NCBI RefSeq assembly: GCF_918797505.1
Contig: NC_092793.1
Span: 87,370,411 to 87,434,410, forward strand
From: Bemisia tabaci
Lineage: Eukaryota > Arthropoda > Insecta > Hemiptera > Aleyrodidae
Length of the DNA: 64,000 nucleotides
Direction of reading: 5' to 3'
The stretch's first letter is position 1. Each line of letters opens with the position of its first letter. Below are positions 21,101-29,958 of the stretch, piece after piece. The position numbers were made by a program, and so were the translations under genes. The notes beneath the pieces were generated by a model that was not told where the DNA came from, made no database searches, and worked only from the letters and a program-made list of their open reading frames with translations.

Positions 21101-23004
21101 GAACAATCTCACTTGCGAAGTTAGGGAAAATATTGAGTTAGTCAGTACTAATTACAGTAGCAACTAAGAGTCCTTGTGAAGTCCCAAGAACGACTTGAAA
21201 AGAGGAAGAAATTTTGTTGTGTTGTTTAACGTGAAAAAGGGCCGGAAGTTTCATTCCTGTGATTCGAACTTAGGAAAAATCCTTTGAGACGTCCCGTGGA
21301 GACAAAGCGTTGGGTTAAATTCATAGAGAACATAGACTCGTAATGTAAGTGGGAGAGCTGGCACCACTTTTGAACATTTACCAGGTTCTGAATTCTGAGA
21401 CACCTGTGTGACGTTGGGCCACTCTTTTTATACATAATTGAGTGCTTTCGATACATGGGGATGCGGCCATCCAATGTAAACAAAAAATATAGGAAATACT
21501 ACATATTCCTTGCCGCTATTTTGGATCGAAAATGTATGAAAAAAGTGACTGAAGCACGAGCACGACACACACCGGACTCGGAACTTGTCGACCAGAACAT
21601 GGCACCATTGCATCACCACCATTTGCATTAGCTCTACCATTTGCATTATAACTCTATGTACTCTATGGTTAAAACATCCCAAGGGAAGGCTCTCATGGCA
21701 CTGAGCTATGTCCAATAAAGAGATCTATTGGATACTAGAGATTCATGGATGACTAATTGCTCATTCTTCTGTGCAGAGTGGGCCCTAAGCGTTCAGCCCA
21801 CATACAAAGTAGAGGCTTCAAAGAGACTCATTGATTGCGCACTCTCTGGATTGCGCCGACTTAGACCACTGGCCAATGAGAGGGCCAGGAAAGGCATCGA
21901 TGAACCTCTTTGAAGCCTCTAGTTTGTAGATGGGCTGGAGCTGATAAAAGAAAGAGGATTTGACCAACTGTAAATGGTGTAAAATACGAGAGACCAAAGA
22001 TCACAGGAGGCTCCAGCAACCCAACCACGGACTTCTCACTTCCATTGATATAGATCGAACTAGGCTCCACTTCAATGGAGTATCCAGCGAGGGTGACCTA
22101 CCTCGGTCTCTGAAAACGGCCTTTGGAAAGCTGTTCCGTCGCTAATGGGCCGATGGCACTGCTTGATTCCATCAAAATTGAGGTTAGGGTTCTTATTATG
22201 TTTACGTGCTTCTCACTTGTCGGTCGTCGAAGTTGATTTGGTTCAAGTTGTTGGTTCAAACCGAAATTTTGAGGTTAGTGTATCTCCCGCCATCAGTGTT
22301 TTCCAAACCACTTAGTTTTCTTCGATAAATGCATCACAGACAGTGACTGCTTGAAAACAATTTCCTTTTTATCAGTTAATCGTTTAACATCGCACGCCTT
22401 TCCATCCCTGTTCCATCGAAAATGGTCGCAAAAATTCTAGCGATGGAACTGCTATGGAACCAACTCTCGCTTACACCGATGGGAGCCATAGAGGTTTGTG
22501 GTCGCTAGACCCAATTGTGAAGGAAGAGGGCTAAACGACTGGTCACCGTTAAGACTACAATCATCCAGGGAGTAACCGGTTGGAATAACTTGCAAATTTA
22601 AGGTTGCCAATGATAATAGTAACACCTGAGTAATGATAAGAAAATAATATGTTGTCAAAATAATTTAACCTACAATCTGACCTTTGATGCACCAATGGCA
22701 GATGGTCGAAAGAATGATTCCCAAGTGACAATAAAGTATATAAATTTACGGACTTGGAAAAGAGAAAATAGGAATCATGAGCATTACCTCCAGGACCGGA
22801 GATAACTCCGAAGTTGTTGATTGAAGATACAGCTTTGCCCAATGAGTCCGATGTGAGCAAAGCACGATCAATTTCCACAAGGGGTTTGGATGAAGGAGGT
22901 AAAGTAGCAGGTACAAGCACGGATGCTGAAGGAGGAGGAATAGCTTGAGCGGTGGCTTTGGAAAAAGCACCAAATTGGCCACCTCTTGAAATGGCCTTAA
23001 TCAT
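3418..23004 (-). CDS. RFeSP: Rieske iron-sulfur protein of cytochrome bc1 complex, partial
   Basis: Nuclear-encoded subunit of mitochondrial respiratory complex III. It carries the 2Fe-2S cluster and passes electrons from ubiquinol to cytochrome c1 in the inner membrane. Coding joins, minus strand: 23004-22788, 16252-16109, 4854-4677, 3566-3418. Phases agree at every junction (1, 1, 2, then an open phase-1 donor) and all sites are GT-AG. Residues 1-72 are a basic, Ser/Ala-rich matrix-targeting region. About 113-140 is the membrane helix, followed by the hinge MSASADVLA (141-149), a conserved [11 protein letters not shown] block, and Rieske box 1 C-T-H-L-G-C with C218, H220 and C223. The model stops at residue 229 in VPIANAG; about 45 residues with box 2 (C-x-x-H) are missing because the last exon lies beyond the left edge, or less likely was lost. 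Introns of 11.3 kb and 6.5 kb are swollen by transposons. The gene name rests on sequence memory but the family is unmistakable. Confidence 0.93.
4044..4145 (+). repeat. Dispersed repeat fragment related to the MITE at 62671
   Basis: The segment with AACTCTCCAGTCTGCTC, GGAGGAT, GAGAGCTCGGAGGATT and the CGTCGTCGTC stretch parallels 62680-62795 in the same order. Only the left part of the element is present here. Confidence 0.55.
4677..4854 (-). CDS. RFeSP: Rieske gene exon 3: membrane helix end, hinge, start of soluble domain
   Basis: Encodes residues 121-180. The small-residue segment [20 protein letters not shown] completes the transmembrane helix. MSASADVLA is the flexible hinge that lets the cluster domain move, and [11 protein letters not shown] followed by [12 protein letters not shown] starts the soluble head. 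Acceptor TTCTTCCAG, donor CACAG|GTAAAT (phase 2). Confidence 0.93.
5392..5994 (+). pseudogene. Decayed coding-like stretch, unrecognised
   Basis: One forward frame stays coding-like for about 600 bp, broken by stops at 5605, 5608, 5632, 5635 and 5881. Its pieces read as a basic segment ([14 protein letters not shown]), then [17 protein letters not shown] and an acidic run (EEEFEIEQ), then a Ser/His-rich tail. It runs into the left arm of the inverted repeat that starts near 5967. The stretch at 8740-9080 beyond that repeat may be its continuation. No family was recognised. It lies antisense within a Rieske intron and could be a retrocopy remnant. Confidence 0.35.
5967..8737. mobile_element. 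Wide inverted repeat with 0.3-kb arms and a 2.1-kb spacer
   Basis: The arms at 5967-6280 and 8394-8737 are reverse complements, sharing for example GCAATTCGTAATTCTTGC/T and CATGTCAAAATGGCGCC. The right arm has an extra near-perfect palindrome of about 40 bp at 8470-8512 (GCCGGCACAGAATA mirrored), absent from the left. The spacer includes LINE reverse transcriptase remains (8050-8390) and an unrecognised 113-codon open frame at 7032-7373 that ends just before AACAG|GTAAGT. This may be one composite element or two opposed copies of one repeat; no target duplication was identified. Confidence 0.65.
8050..8390 (-). pseudogene. LINE reverse transcriptase fragment, frameshifted
   Basis: Minus-strand frames give [35 protein letters not shown], then after a frameshift near 8220 the block [20 protein letters not shown] and FADDTLI. 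GVPQGS-LGP-LF-IY-NDL and FADDT are motifs of non-LTR (Jockey/CR1-like) reverse transcriptases, with the catalytic DD in FADD. Both ends are truncated. A later portion of the same kind of enzyme is at 47623-47869. Confidence 0.85.
8740..9080 (+). pseudogene. Coding-like tail, possibly continuation of 5392-5994
   Basis: One frame reads [18 protein letters not shown] to about 8876, then coding character shifts to a second frame ([18 protein letters not shown], then [19 protein letters not shown]) ending at a stop at 9078. This suggests one frameshift in a decayed gene. It starts directly at the outer end of the right inverted-repeat arm. No family was recognised. Confidence 0.35.
9109..9153. repeat. 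Poly-T run, 45 bases
   Basis: Uninterrupted T run. On the minus strand this is poly-A and could be the tail of a retroposed sequence ending here; no body was identified. Confidence 0.9.
9361..9583 (+). repeat. 32-bp minisatellite, first segment
   Basis: About seven units at a 32-bp period (starts 9361, 9393, 9425, 9457, 9489, 9520) with consensus AGGCGATTAACGCCAAAT followed by a T-rich half. The core GGCG-5 nt-CGCC is a small inverted repeat. The array resumes at 10763 and 11879 after two insertions. Confidence 0.85.
9586..10762. mobile_element. Palindromic fold-back element, CAGGGTG ends, TA duplication
   Basis: Starts CAGGGTGAGCGAAAAGTCCC and ends with the near-complement; TA flanks both ends (9584-9585 and 10763-10764). 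The arms are about 580 bp and meet near 10160. Internal blocks (AAACTTTGGGAATGTTCC, CAAATGGCAAC, TGATACCTCATTCGAAAG, TTTTGGCGCAAACCGCAG) recur in order in the element at 49264-50574, so these are one family. No transposase frame. Inserted in the 32-bp minisatellite. Confidence 0.9.
10763..10811 (+). repeat. 32-bp minisatellite, middle segment
   Basis: One to two degenerate units (GGGCGACTACCATCAG) trapped between the fold-back element ending at 10762 and the Helitron-like element starting at 10812. Confidence 0.6.
10812..11878 (-). mobile_element. Helitron-like element, family 5, copy 1
   Basis: Oriented on the minus strand. The 3' end is CTAG followed by T, preceded by a GC-rich hairpin region, as in the copies at 14824 and 39677. 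Two internal units share AAATCGGCC..AGAACGCT at about 190-bp spacing near the 5' end (high coordinates). A degenerate tRNA-like block lies at about 11300-11370. The 5' boundary is approximate. It splits the 32-bp minisatellite. Confidence 0.7.
11879..12078 (+). repeat. 32-bp minisatellite, last segment
   Basis: About six units (GGCGACTAACGCCAAATGAT and variants), again at 32-bp spacing (for example 11888 and 11920). The same array as at 9361. Confidence 0.8.
12540..13367 (+). repeat. About 130-bp tandem array carrying CAAGATGGCGGCC
   Basis: Six units, each with TTTTTCGACGGGAAACTCGA, then TTGGTCAGATTT, then CCAAGATGGCGGCCGTGG. Five keep AAGATGGCGGCC intact; the fourth reads AAGGGGGCGGCC. The motif equals the classic YY1 consensus; the insect counterpart is Pleiohomeotic. 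Confidence 0.88.
13368..14509. mobile_element. Palindromic fold-back element inserted in the 130-bp array
   Basis: Starts AAAGGACTGCGTGCAAAACG and ends with the near-complement. Arms of about 525 bp flank a spacer of about 90 bp centred near 13940. The arms carry C-runs and CCCAAAGTTTCAAGCCCCCC. A degraded relative with a longer spacer lies at about 45950-46700. The target duplication is unclear. Confidence 0.85.
14824..15667 (-). mobile_element. Helitron-like element, family 5, copy 2
   Basis: Minus-strand element. Its 3' end is a GGGGGC-GTA-GCCC hairpin run followed by CTAG and T, only 10 nt from the CTAG end of the family-6 element. Body: a tRNA-like block (15101-15168), a T-run at 14978-15002, and two tandem units with AAATCGGCCCGGTAGAACGC near 15420 and 15597. 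About 844 bp, collinear with 39677-40519. The 5' end (about 15667) is approximate. Confidence 0.75.
15101..15168 (-). other. tRNA-Ser/Leu-like sequence inside the family-5 element
   Basis: On the minus strand it reads GGTGGCCGAGTCGTCTAAGA (A-box region) and ends GTGGGTTCGATCCCCATC (a good B-box). The acceptor does not form a full stem, so it is tRNA-derived, not a tRNA gene. The same block is at 39952-40018 and, decayed, at about 11300-11370. Confidence 0.65.
16109..16252 (-). CDS. RFeSP: Rieske gene exon 2: start of mature protein and tail of the membrane anchor
   Basis: Encodes residues 73-121: [20 protein letters not shown], then RRDSTKSP and [12 protein letters not shown]. The HTD-KVPDF-YRR-STK pattern is the conserved N-terminus of mature Rieske proteins. 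Acceptor TCTTCTTTTCAG, donor GCAG|GTAAAG, both phase 1. It sits 11.3 kb from exon 3 and 6.5 kb from exon 1. Confidence 0.93.
16253..18895 (-). other. RFeSP: Rieske intron 1, first part: no feature recognised
   Basis: AT-rich intronic sequence. Only minor items were seen: a C-run/A-run at about 16760-16783, a small inverted repeat GATGTAGCCAGGC / GCCTAGCTACATC at 18734-18802, and faint similarity of 17615-17660 and 18340-18400 to 33045-33330, which suggests an old dispersed repeat. Confidence 0.4.
18896..20457. mobile_element. Fold-back element with about 0.5-kb arms and a 0.65-kb spacer
   Basis: The left end GAGCTTGTTGCAAAAACAAC and the right end GTTTTTGCATCAGGCTC are near-complementary. The arms share a C-run, GGTTTGGACGAAAAATCGTC and CACATTTTCAAGTTAACTT. 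The spacer (about 19390-20050) is not palindromic and holds a degenerate internal duplication: CTGCCAGGCTTA and CTTCAATGTGGCCACCCAG near 19650-19760, versus CTGCCAAGCTAA and CTTCAATGTGCCCTCCCAG near 19829-19912. A single-arm relative is at 39208-39600. Confidence 0.8.
21060..21309. mobile_element. MITE with GGCCTTGTCTCCAC ends, Harbinger-like
   Basis: Ends GGCCTTGTCTCCACAGGACG and its near-complement (GACGTCCCGTGGAGACAAAG). The left flank is TTA and the right flank TTG, close to a TTA duplication. The element at 59698 has related ends and a perfect TTA duplication. Confidence 0.7.
21797..21938. mobile_element. Short inverted-repeat element (MITE-like)
   Basis: CAGCCCACATACAAAGTAGA to about 21838 is mirrored at 21896-21938 (GAAGCCTCTAGTTTGTAGAT, GGGCTG). 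Arms of about 42 bp with a 58-bp loop. No clear target duplication. Confidence 0.55.
22788..23004 (-). CDS. RFeSP: Rieske gene exon 1: start codon and mitochondrial presequence
   Basis: Encodes residues 1-72, beginning [20 protein letters not shown] and ending [13 protein letters not shown], with K/R and S/A and few acids at the start as expected for matrix import. Donor GGAG|GTAATG (phase 1) fits exon 2. I chose the ATG at 23004 because its residues resemble family N-termini. The frame is also open for 53 more codons up to an ATG at 23163, but that part is SINE-like sequence. Confidence 0.88.
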
Positions 23005-23039
23005 TTCTAAAGGGATCACTAATTCACAAATTGATAACA

Positions 23040-23163
23040 CCAGCCCCCGGGCTGTGATTCGAGTGGTCGCTGACGGACGACGGTAGAGTAACTCGGAAAA
23101 GTGGAGGGGCAACGCATCCTGTGTAGTGCAATATTCTACCGCTAGGCCGCTTGGGTATCGCAA
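23040..23163 (-). mobile_element. tRNA-derived SINE-like sequence just upstream of the Rieske start
   Basis: On the minus strand it reads AAGCGGCCTAGCGGTAGAAT (A-box-like) and, about 90 bp on, CGACCACTCGAATCACAG (B-box-like), spaced as in tRNA-derived SINEs. Same orientation as the Rieske gene and only about 36 bp before its ATG, so it could be 5' UTR or carry an internal Pol III promoter next to the Pol II promoter. Confidence 0.5.
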
Positions 23164-25010
23164 TATTTCAAGCTAGTATCTACAACAACAATTTCTTAAA
23201 TTTATCTTTAAAATTTGTTACAAGTTAAACAATCAATTATCATTTTTGTCAAAGGTCACATTTTTGAAAGTTGTGGATAAATGATCATTATTGGTCATAA
23301 AAGTCTATGAATTGGTGCAAAAAAAATTGTGCGTATAACTTTTGACTTCCACCATAGGTAAGAGTGCATATTTTTCTTTGTTTCCGGTGGTAGTAAGTTA
23401 AGTTCAACACATTTCTTTTATGCATTGGCTCAGAGATCTTAAATATTTCGTATTTCTAAGAGGGACTCCTCTTTAGGTAATTAAGAGCGCCTCTTTATTT
23501 AACTGTCTTTCGGTAATCTTGTGAATGTGATGTGATCAGTTCTGTCTCGTGCAATTTGTGTTTAATTATCCTGCGTTGCAAAAATCCATTGTCAGGTCTA
23601 TGTTGCATGAATCGTGACAAAATGGTTGCATGCGAATATTTTCGCGTAGGCTCTCAACCTACTCGTGACAACCTTGAAGCCAAACATTCCCATTCTTAAA
23701 TTTCGCAGCTATTTTACAACTCTTCCATCACAGAATCATCGAGCACTCATGTCCGCTTGCATAGAATCGTCAAATTTGTCCAAAAATCAATAATGCTAGA
23801 AATATTTCGGAATCCAACAATTGAATTCTGGAGGCCTTGTCCTACCTCAGCCTTCCCTGTTTAAGGCCTCACGCTTGTGCAGCTTGCCCTGAAAATGAAC
23901 TCAAATTTAGCGTCCCTTCGCTGACGATGGAAACCTGAAACTATTTTCTCTATTCCTAGAGGTTTTGATGAATATTTTCACCCTTATCATCTTATTCGAG
24001 TTGTTTTCAGTACTGTCCAAGTTTGATTATTGTTAGTATTGATTATTACCATGATGAGGCCAATAATTGCTCCAGTAACATGGCATTGCTTCTTCAGCTT
24101 ATTCTCTGGTATAGATACCGTTTCAATTGCTGTAGGTCCTCTTGATCTTTGAGTTATCTTTTGTTTTCCTTTTTTTTTTATTATTCATCAATTCAGGGCA
24201 GATTTTATACTGCTTGTATTGTTTACATGGAAGGGTATCAACTTCTCTTGGTGGCTCAAGTCAATTGAATTGTGGCCCCATCTCAGTTTCGGTAGAACCA
24301 AAGGCATCTGAATCTGGTTTAATTTCTTCTTACTGCATTTTTCATACTGCTGTACATGCATTTAGCCAAGACATGCAACTGTTGAATTTATCTATTCTTA
24401 CTGTGTGTGAGAGTTGATGAATTGTAGGCTTTCATATTCTACTCACAGCTTCCTTTTGCCAAAGCGGATGTCAAGGTGAATTTTTAGCAGTTGTTCTGAC
24501 TAAATCCACCACTTAGTACTGCTGAATTAAACTCCTTCAGATACCCACTCCACCGATCATTTCAAAATCATGACATATATTAGCAAATCAGAGCCTCACA
24601 TTGTTAAAGCATATCCTTAATCTTCAGAATGCATGTACTCATGAAGGAGCTTCAGGAGCTGCATAGGCTATGAATTGATCAGAACCTAGGCTTATCAACA
24701 GAACACAGGACCATGAATGTGTTCAAGATAGCGGCATTGTTGAAAGAGGTGCACGTAGCTACTGAGAGCGACCTTCTGTAGCTGCGCTGTCGAAGTTAAC
24801 TGTTTGCAAATGAAATTACCCCATTCCAAATGGTCAGCATTGTTGGAATTCATTAGAATTACCCAAGGACTTGTGAATTTACATGTGAAAGCCGAACGTT
24901 TCTACCAAATGCTCTACGGCCTCCATAGGTGGATGGGACTATTGAGTTGCGTTTGCAAACAGAAGAACCAAATGGAATCGGACAAGTTTACTTCGACAAC
25001 GTACCTCTTA
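23164..25010. other. Intergenic, nothing recognised
   Basis: AT-rich sequence upstream of both divergent genes. No coding, RNA or clear repeat signal was seen. Regulatory sequence for the Rieske gene would be expected here, but no motif stood out. Confidence 0.4.
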
Positions 25011-25266
25011 TGGACCGCGTTAAACAGAAAGGAACCAAGCCACATCAGCTAATGCCAAATTTATCAGGGGACTTTTAATTTTTTAAGAGAGAATGTTTCG
25101 GCGGATTCCTTTGAAAATTTTAAGGAATTTGCTTTTTAGTATGGAGAAAATTCATAGAAATTTGCACCAATATCCGCACAACTGTTTTTATGTAAAAAAT
25201 TAAATTGCCCGATTAAATTTGGCAATAGCTGATGTGGCTTGGTTCCTTTCTGTTTCACGCGGTCCA
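25011..25266. mobile_element. MITE with TGGACCGCGT ends, TA duplication
   Basis: Ends TGGACCGCGTTAAACAGAAA and its near-complement, arms of about 75 bp (including GGAACCAAGCCACATCAGCT), flanked by TA (25009-25010 and 25267-25268). TA fits a Tc1/mariner-type MITE. 256 bp. Confidence 0.82.
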
Positions 25267-25335
25267 TATTTCTGGAGGTTTCTCCACTTACTTATTCCTA
25301 CTTTTTTTGTAATCAAATTGTTGTGCTTGTTGAAT

Positions 25336-25425
25336 ATCGATGGTGAATGTCCTCAATCTTACATCTCTTTTGCGGTGTTTGAAAATCTCCACTCCTGTTA
25401 TATTTTTTTACAGCATAACATATCA
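25336..25425 (+). repeat. Degraded relative of the MITE at 1269-1521
   Basis: TATCGATGGTGAA, then CATCTCTTTTGCGGTGTTTG, AAAATCTCCACTC and a T-run follow the left half of the 1269 element in order. No right half was seen. Confidence 0.6.
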
Positions 25426-28400
25426 ACATACTTTTGCAAAGCTTTTGTGTAATGTTATTGCATAGAGAAGTAAAATTACAGTACATTAAGAAATACTTAA
25501 AACTCAGTTGCACCTAAAATTTTTACTAGCGTACGCGTATAGCTGGATCTCTCCAGCATCCTCAGCACGACTGATTCTCTGGCCCCCAGTGGTCGCTGTA
25601 CCTCTCCTTCTCACCTCGCTCACTAAGAGTCCTGAACAGAGGGTTGTTGATATCGCTCAAATCCTGGTTGAAGTTGTTGGGGTGTTTGAAGATGAAGATA
25701 TTTTCCCATGATGCTAGATCTTGTTTTTTTTTATTAATTTCTTTAAGGTGCGAAGGATTTGTGTTCATTTCATGGCTTTAATGACCAAAATGACAGCAGT
25801 TTTGAAGAATTGCTGATGAGTAGTTTTTAATTTCAAAAATTGAGTATGATAGGAAATGTGCATCATACGAGATACAAGGTTGGCTTTCACCGCTGATATA
25901 TCATTAATCCATTATTTTTGGTAAAAGCAAGAGAAGAAAAGTTTGATCTACAACCCATGACTCGAGGTATACAGGAAGGTTCAAAGCCTTTCCCCAAATT
26001 CATTTGGTTTCACTTAGAGCCAGATTTAGGTTTTTGCCGCCTCCTACCCCTCTTAGGTATACGGTGCAATATCATTTAGAAACACGTAATACACAAAGTG
26101 TAAGTTTCGGAAACGCGACAAAAGTGTAATCTGATCCTGCCACAGTTTGAAGGATGCACATTTGTGCAGTGAAGTGTTGTAAAAAAATATCTTAGGAGGG
26201 GGAAACGATTCTTCAAGGTTAGAGGGTTCGTGACGCGAAAAAAGCAGAAATGAAACGTGAAAAGAGAAACTCTAACTGAAAATGGTCAAAAATCAAATGA
26301 TGTGTCGATGTTGAAATAAGAAACGACGTTTCTACGTTGCGGTGCCTCAGAATTGCCGCGTCTATTTTATTTTTCAAGGAGAAACAAGCCAACTTTACAG
26401 GGCGATTTCACGATAACAGGAATAGCTAAAATGTGCAGCACCCTAAAAATAAAAGTGCACCAATCTTAACCATTCTTCTTCATTTGAAAGGCATTAAACG
26501 TCCTTTTTTCAGCTTTGGCACGATCAATTTTGATTCTGTACTAAGTTATTGTGATTGACGAACAAGCCATTGAATCAGGTAAGTATCAGAAGCTCCTCCT
26601 GTAGGAATACTGGAGGTCCTTGCAAAAAAGCAGCACTGCCAAATCGCGTCGGTTACATAACGGATACAGTGTAACCAACATTTAAAAATGTGAAATAAAA
26701 GACGATTAAAAGGATGACACTTGGCAATTCTTGAGATATGAGGTGGAATTAATGCTACCTCATAAGTTTTCTAAACATTGGGGACTTACTTTTTGTCTAA
26801 TGATGTTAAATTGAGGATTTTATGTAGTGAGAAATTAGTGCTACACACCTAAAAATCACTGGTTTTCATCAAAATTATAGTTTATATAGTGGCCCAAGCC
26901 GACTTATCAGTATTGGTCTGGTCGAGAAAACTTCAGCAAACAATTTGATGACAGTTTTGAAACTCCTGGCTCCATCTGGCGAAGTAAACACTGCATTTAC
27001 TACTACTGCTAAAATATGTTGCCAAGTGTGGCAGCACTTCTTTCTAATGACTTTTCTCCCTTATAAATAAACATTTCAGTTCAAAATGGCAATTTTCTTT
27101 AACATCAGGGTTTCCTTTCGACAAATATTGCCAATGAATCCATGATCAGCACTGATTTATCGCTGCAAATTGCTCTTTTGCTTCTAAATCGGAGTGGGCG
27201 ACTCGTTACCTACCGGACTTCTGCGACCTTTAAAGTTTCATATCATCAAATGTAATCATAATCTATCAAATTTATTAGCATGGATAAGTTCAGGGACATC
27301 ATTTCTTTTGTTTTATCACCTTGGTTTTCAATCGTTTTGCCCTAAGTTGTTTATATTCATGGTGACATGACTATTCCTATTATCGTGAAATTACCCTTTC
27401 GCTTGAGGTTAGCTGGGATTAAGTAAGCTGTCTGCCCAGGGACCACTGACGCTGTCTGGCAGCGATCGCGATCTCTGAAAAGTCATGGAGACTCCAGGAT
27501 CTACTGCGCGAGCGTTGTAACACAGAGTCTAGCATGAGCAAGCATGAGCAAATGCTGTTAAATTTTGCGTAAAAATTTAAAAAGTAATTTCTCATGTAGA
27601 GGGCAAATTTGCCGCCTTGAAGTTGCCCATGATTTTCAGAGAGAATTGAGATGACTCACCCGGATGTAAAATAAATTCGAAGTAGAAGCCAGTGCCGCAC
27701 TGCTGCATAACGCGCAGGTTGATCTAACTTTGATCTTCTTCATTCAACCAGTCATACGTAGAGTCATACGTACAGTCATATTTTGAAAGAGGCTTTTGTA
27801 TCATTTTCACGGAGGTCTCCTTGTATTTTCTGTTTTCTCATGAGTTCCCTCATACCCGGGCCAGAACCAGAACAAAAATACAGGGTTCACGCTTCTTGCA
27901 CTAAGAAATGTTTTCCTAGTAATTGCTGAGATGTATCACCTGTAACAATTGATCGGTGTTTAGTTGGAGAGAAATTTTTCTGCTCAGGGGCATCCCTACT
28001 GATTTTTGAGTTTTGTCACTTCCCTAAGTGAGGCTAAACAGTTCAACTTGAGTCCCTGAGTTGATTACCTAACGTCAAAACAAGAAGAACTGGTATTTCC
28101 TACAGTTTTTGAGTTGGAAAGTGTAGGTACTTAGGAAGAACTTTCTTCCCCAACTGAATAGAAGCTGAATACGGATTTTATTCTCTGGAGCCCCTAAGAT
28201 CGCATTCAGAAGTAGGTTGAGACAAATCAAAACGACCAGTTGCCAACGATCACTCTAAAAACATCATATCCATTAGGCAGTATGTTTCGAGGGTTATTGG
28301 TGGTCTGGTAAAGCTGGAAAATCAGAATAAGAGAGAATTCATCCTAAAAGCCAGGGAAGTGAGCGAGCAGTTAAATGGCTCAGCAAATTTGGCTAGTGCT

Positions 28401-29814
28401 ATTTGAGAGAGAGTGAACAACCTCCTTGAGTCTTTTTCATAATGAGGATTTATAAAAATGTGATAATCAGAAACGCATAAGTTAGCATTTTTCAAAGGAA
28501 ATAATCTGAGAGGAAATTTTTGAAAGTCAGGGGATGCCAAGGAAAAGACAAAATAGTCAGCAAATTGGAAATGGAAGAAACTGTGGAAACCCTGGTCCTC
28601 CTACTTCTTGCTCGATTTTGCTTGCTCGAGGTCGCCTCTTGATTCCGCAGCGTGTCCTAAGGTGTGGAAAACAAGGAACTGCCAAGAAGTTTCATGAAAA
28701 AGAGTGGCAGCATTAAAAATCTTTAGAACTGAAAAAAACATCAGTGCTGCCTGCTCAGTCAAAGTGAGTCTCGAAGTGGTTGACAGTTGAATGCTTAGAG
28801 TTACAGTTTAAGCAAAGGAACGAATTTCAATGTAGATCATCGCTCTTTTGCACAGAGGACACGTATTCTTCCTAGATTTCTTCATGAAAACTAAATGCAT
28901 AGCATTCTAGAACTTAGATAATACATGAGTTTCTGCAATACTTTATCTTGGTGAAAGATGAAAGTTTATGCATTACCTAGGATAGCTGTCAAAAAAATAA
29001 CAAAGGAGTTTTAAGAAGATATACTGACAACAGAGATGGCCATTTGTTTCTTTAGCCGGATTTGGATGAATGTTTCTGCAAAAGCCCGGCTCCCATTTAA
29101 AAAACACTAAATGGCATGCTCCTTTCCGAGTCATCAATCCATTACTTCTCAACATGTTGATAATCCTATTTAGTAAATACACAAAAATTTTTCTATATTA
29201 TATCGCTGTTCCTTGAGGATAAAACAGTAATTCGCCCAACCAAAAGAAACTTGCCAACTATCTAAGAGGCAAAAATCCCAACTGGCCGTTGTAAAATACT
29301 TAACCTTCACCAGTCCTTATAGGTAAAGTCAAGGAATTTGTCGACTGTTGCCCTGTTGAATACGCTAGATTATGTTTTCCTTCAACAGGATGTCAAGGAG
29401 TGCTCCGTCTCTACTTGTTCCTATTACCTTGTGTTAGGCTAGGTTCTTAACAAGATCTGGGGGGATGCAACGTCTATAGCAAAAGAGGAAAACGACTCAG
29501 TTCTCCTAATTACCATTAAATGTCCATGTTCTTTGGAGGAAGCTCCAAAAAAAATTATTTTTTCTCAGGTTTTCTTGTGTGTTAAGTATCCACTGTGGTT
29601 CATTAATATCATTTCCTTTTGATCATCCTACTTTTTAAGCACCTGGATTTGCCCCATCCTAATTGGTTCGAGTTGTTTGAAGTGCACCTATACACATATT
29701 GTTGATGAATCCTCCACCTGCCAACAACTTCATGCTTGTTTCATTCAGCAATATAGCTCAAGTTATGCAATTTATTGTTGTTATTTTAATAACTTTATTT
29801 TTATTTTTATGCAG
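25426..29814. other. Intergenic or 5' region of the Chinmo-like gene, nothing recognised
   Basis: No coding exon, RNA gene or clear transposon was found. Because the first coding exon is preceded by a splice acceptor, at least one non-coding first exon and the promoter must lie upstream, probably here; I cannot place them. Confidence 0.45.
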
Positions 29815-29840
29815 GCTGAGATCATTCCTCATTAACTGGA
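29815..29840 (+). other. chinmo: 5' UTR part of the first coding exon
   Basis: A T-rich tract ending TTTTTATGCAG is the acceptor at 29814. The 26 UTR bases contain an in-frame TGA at 29817, so translation cannot start upstream in this exon and the ATG at 29841 is the first available. Confidence 0.8.
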
Positions 29841-29958
29841 ATGGACCCACAGCAGCAGTTTTGTTTGAAATGGAATAGTTTTGGGAGTAATCTAGTAACA
29901 GCATTTGACAGCCTCTTCAAATCTGAAAGTCTCACAGATGTCACATTATTTTGTGAAG
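29841..29958 (+). CDS. chinmo: Chinmo-like exon, start codon and first part of BTB
   Basis: Encodes residues 1-39 plus one base: MDPQQQFCLKWNSFGSN, then SLTDVTLFCE. Donor GAAG|GTATTT (phase 1). FCLRWN-like and DVTL-C-EG are hallmark positions of the insect BTB family. Confidence 0.93.
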
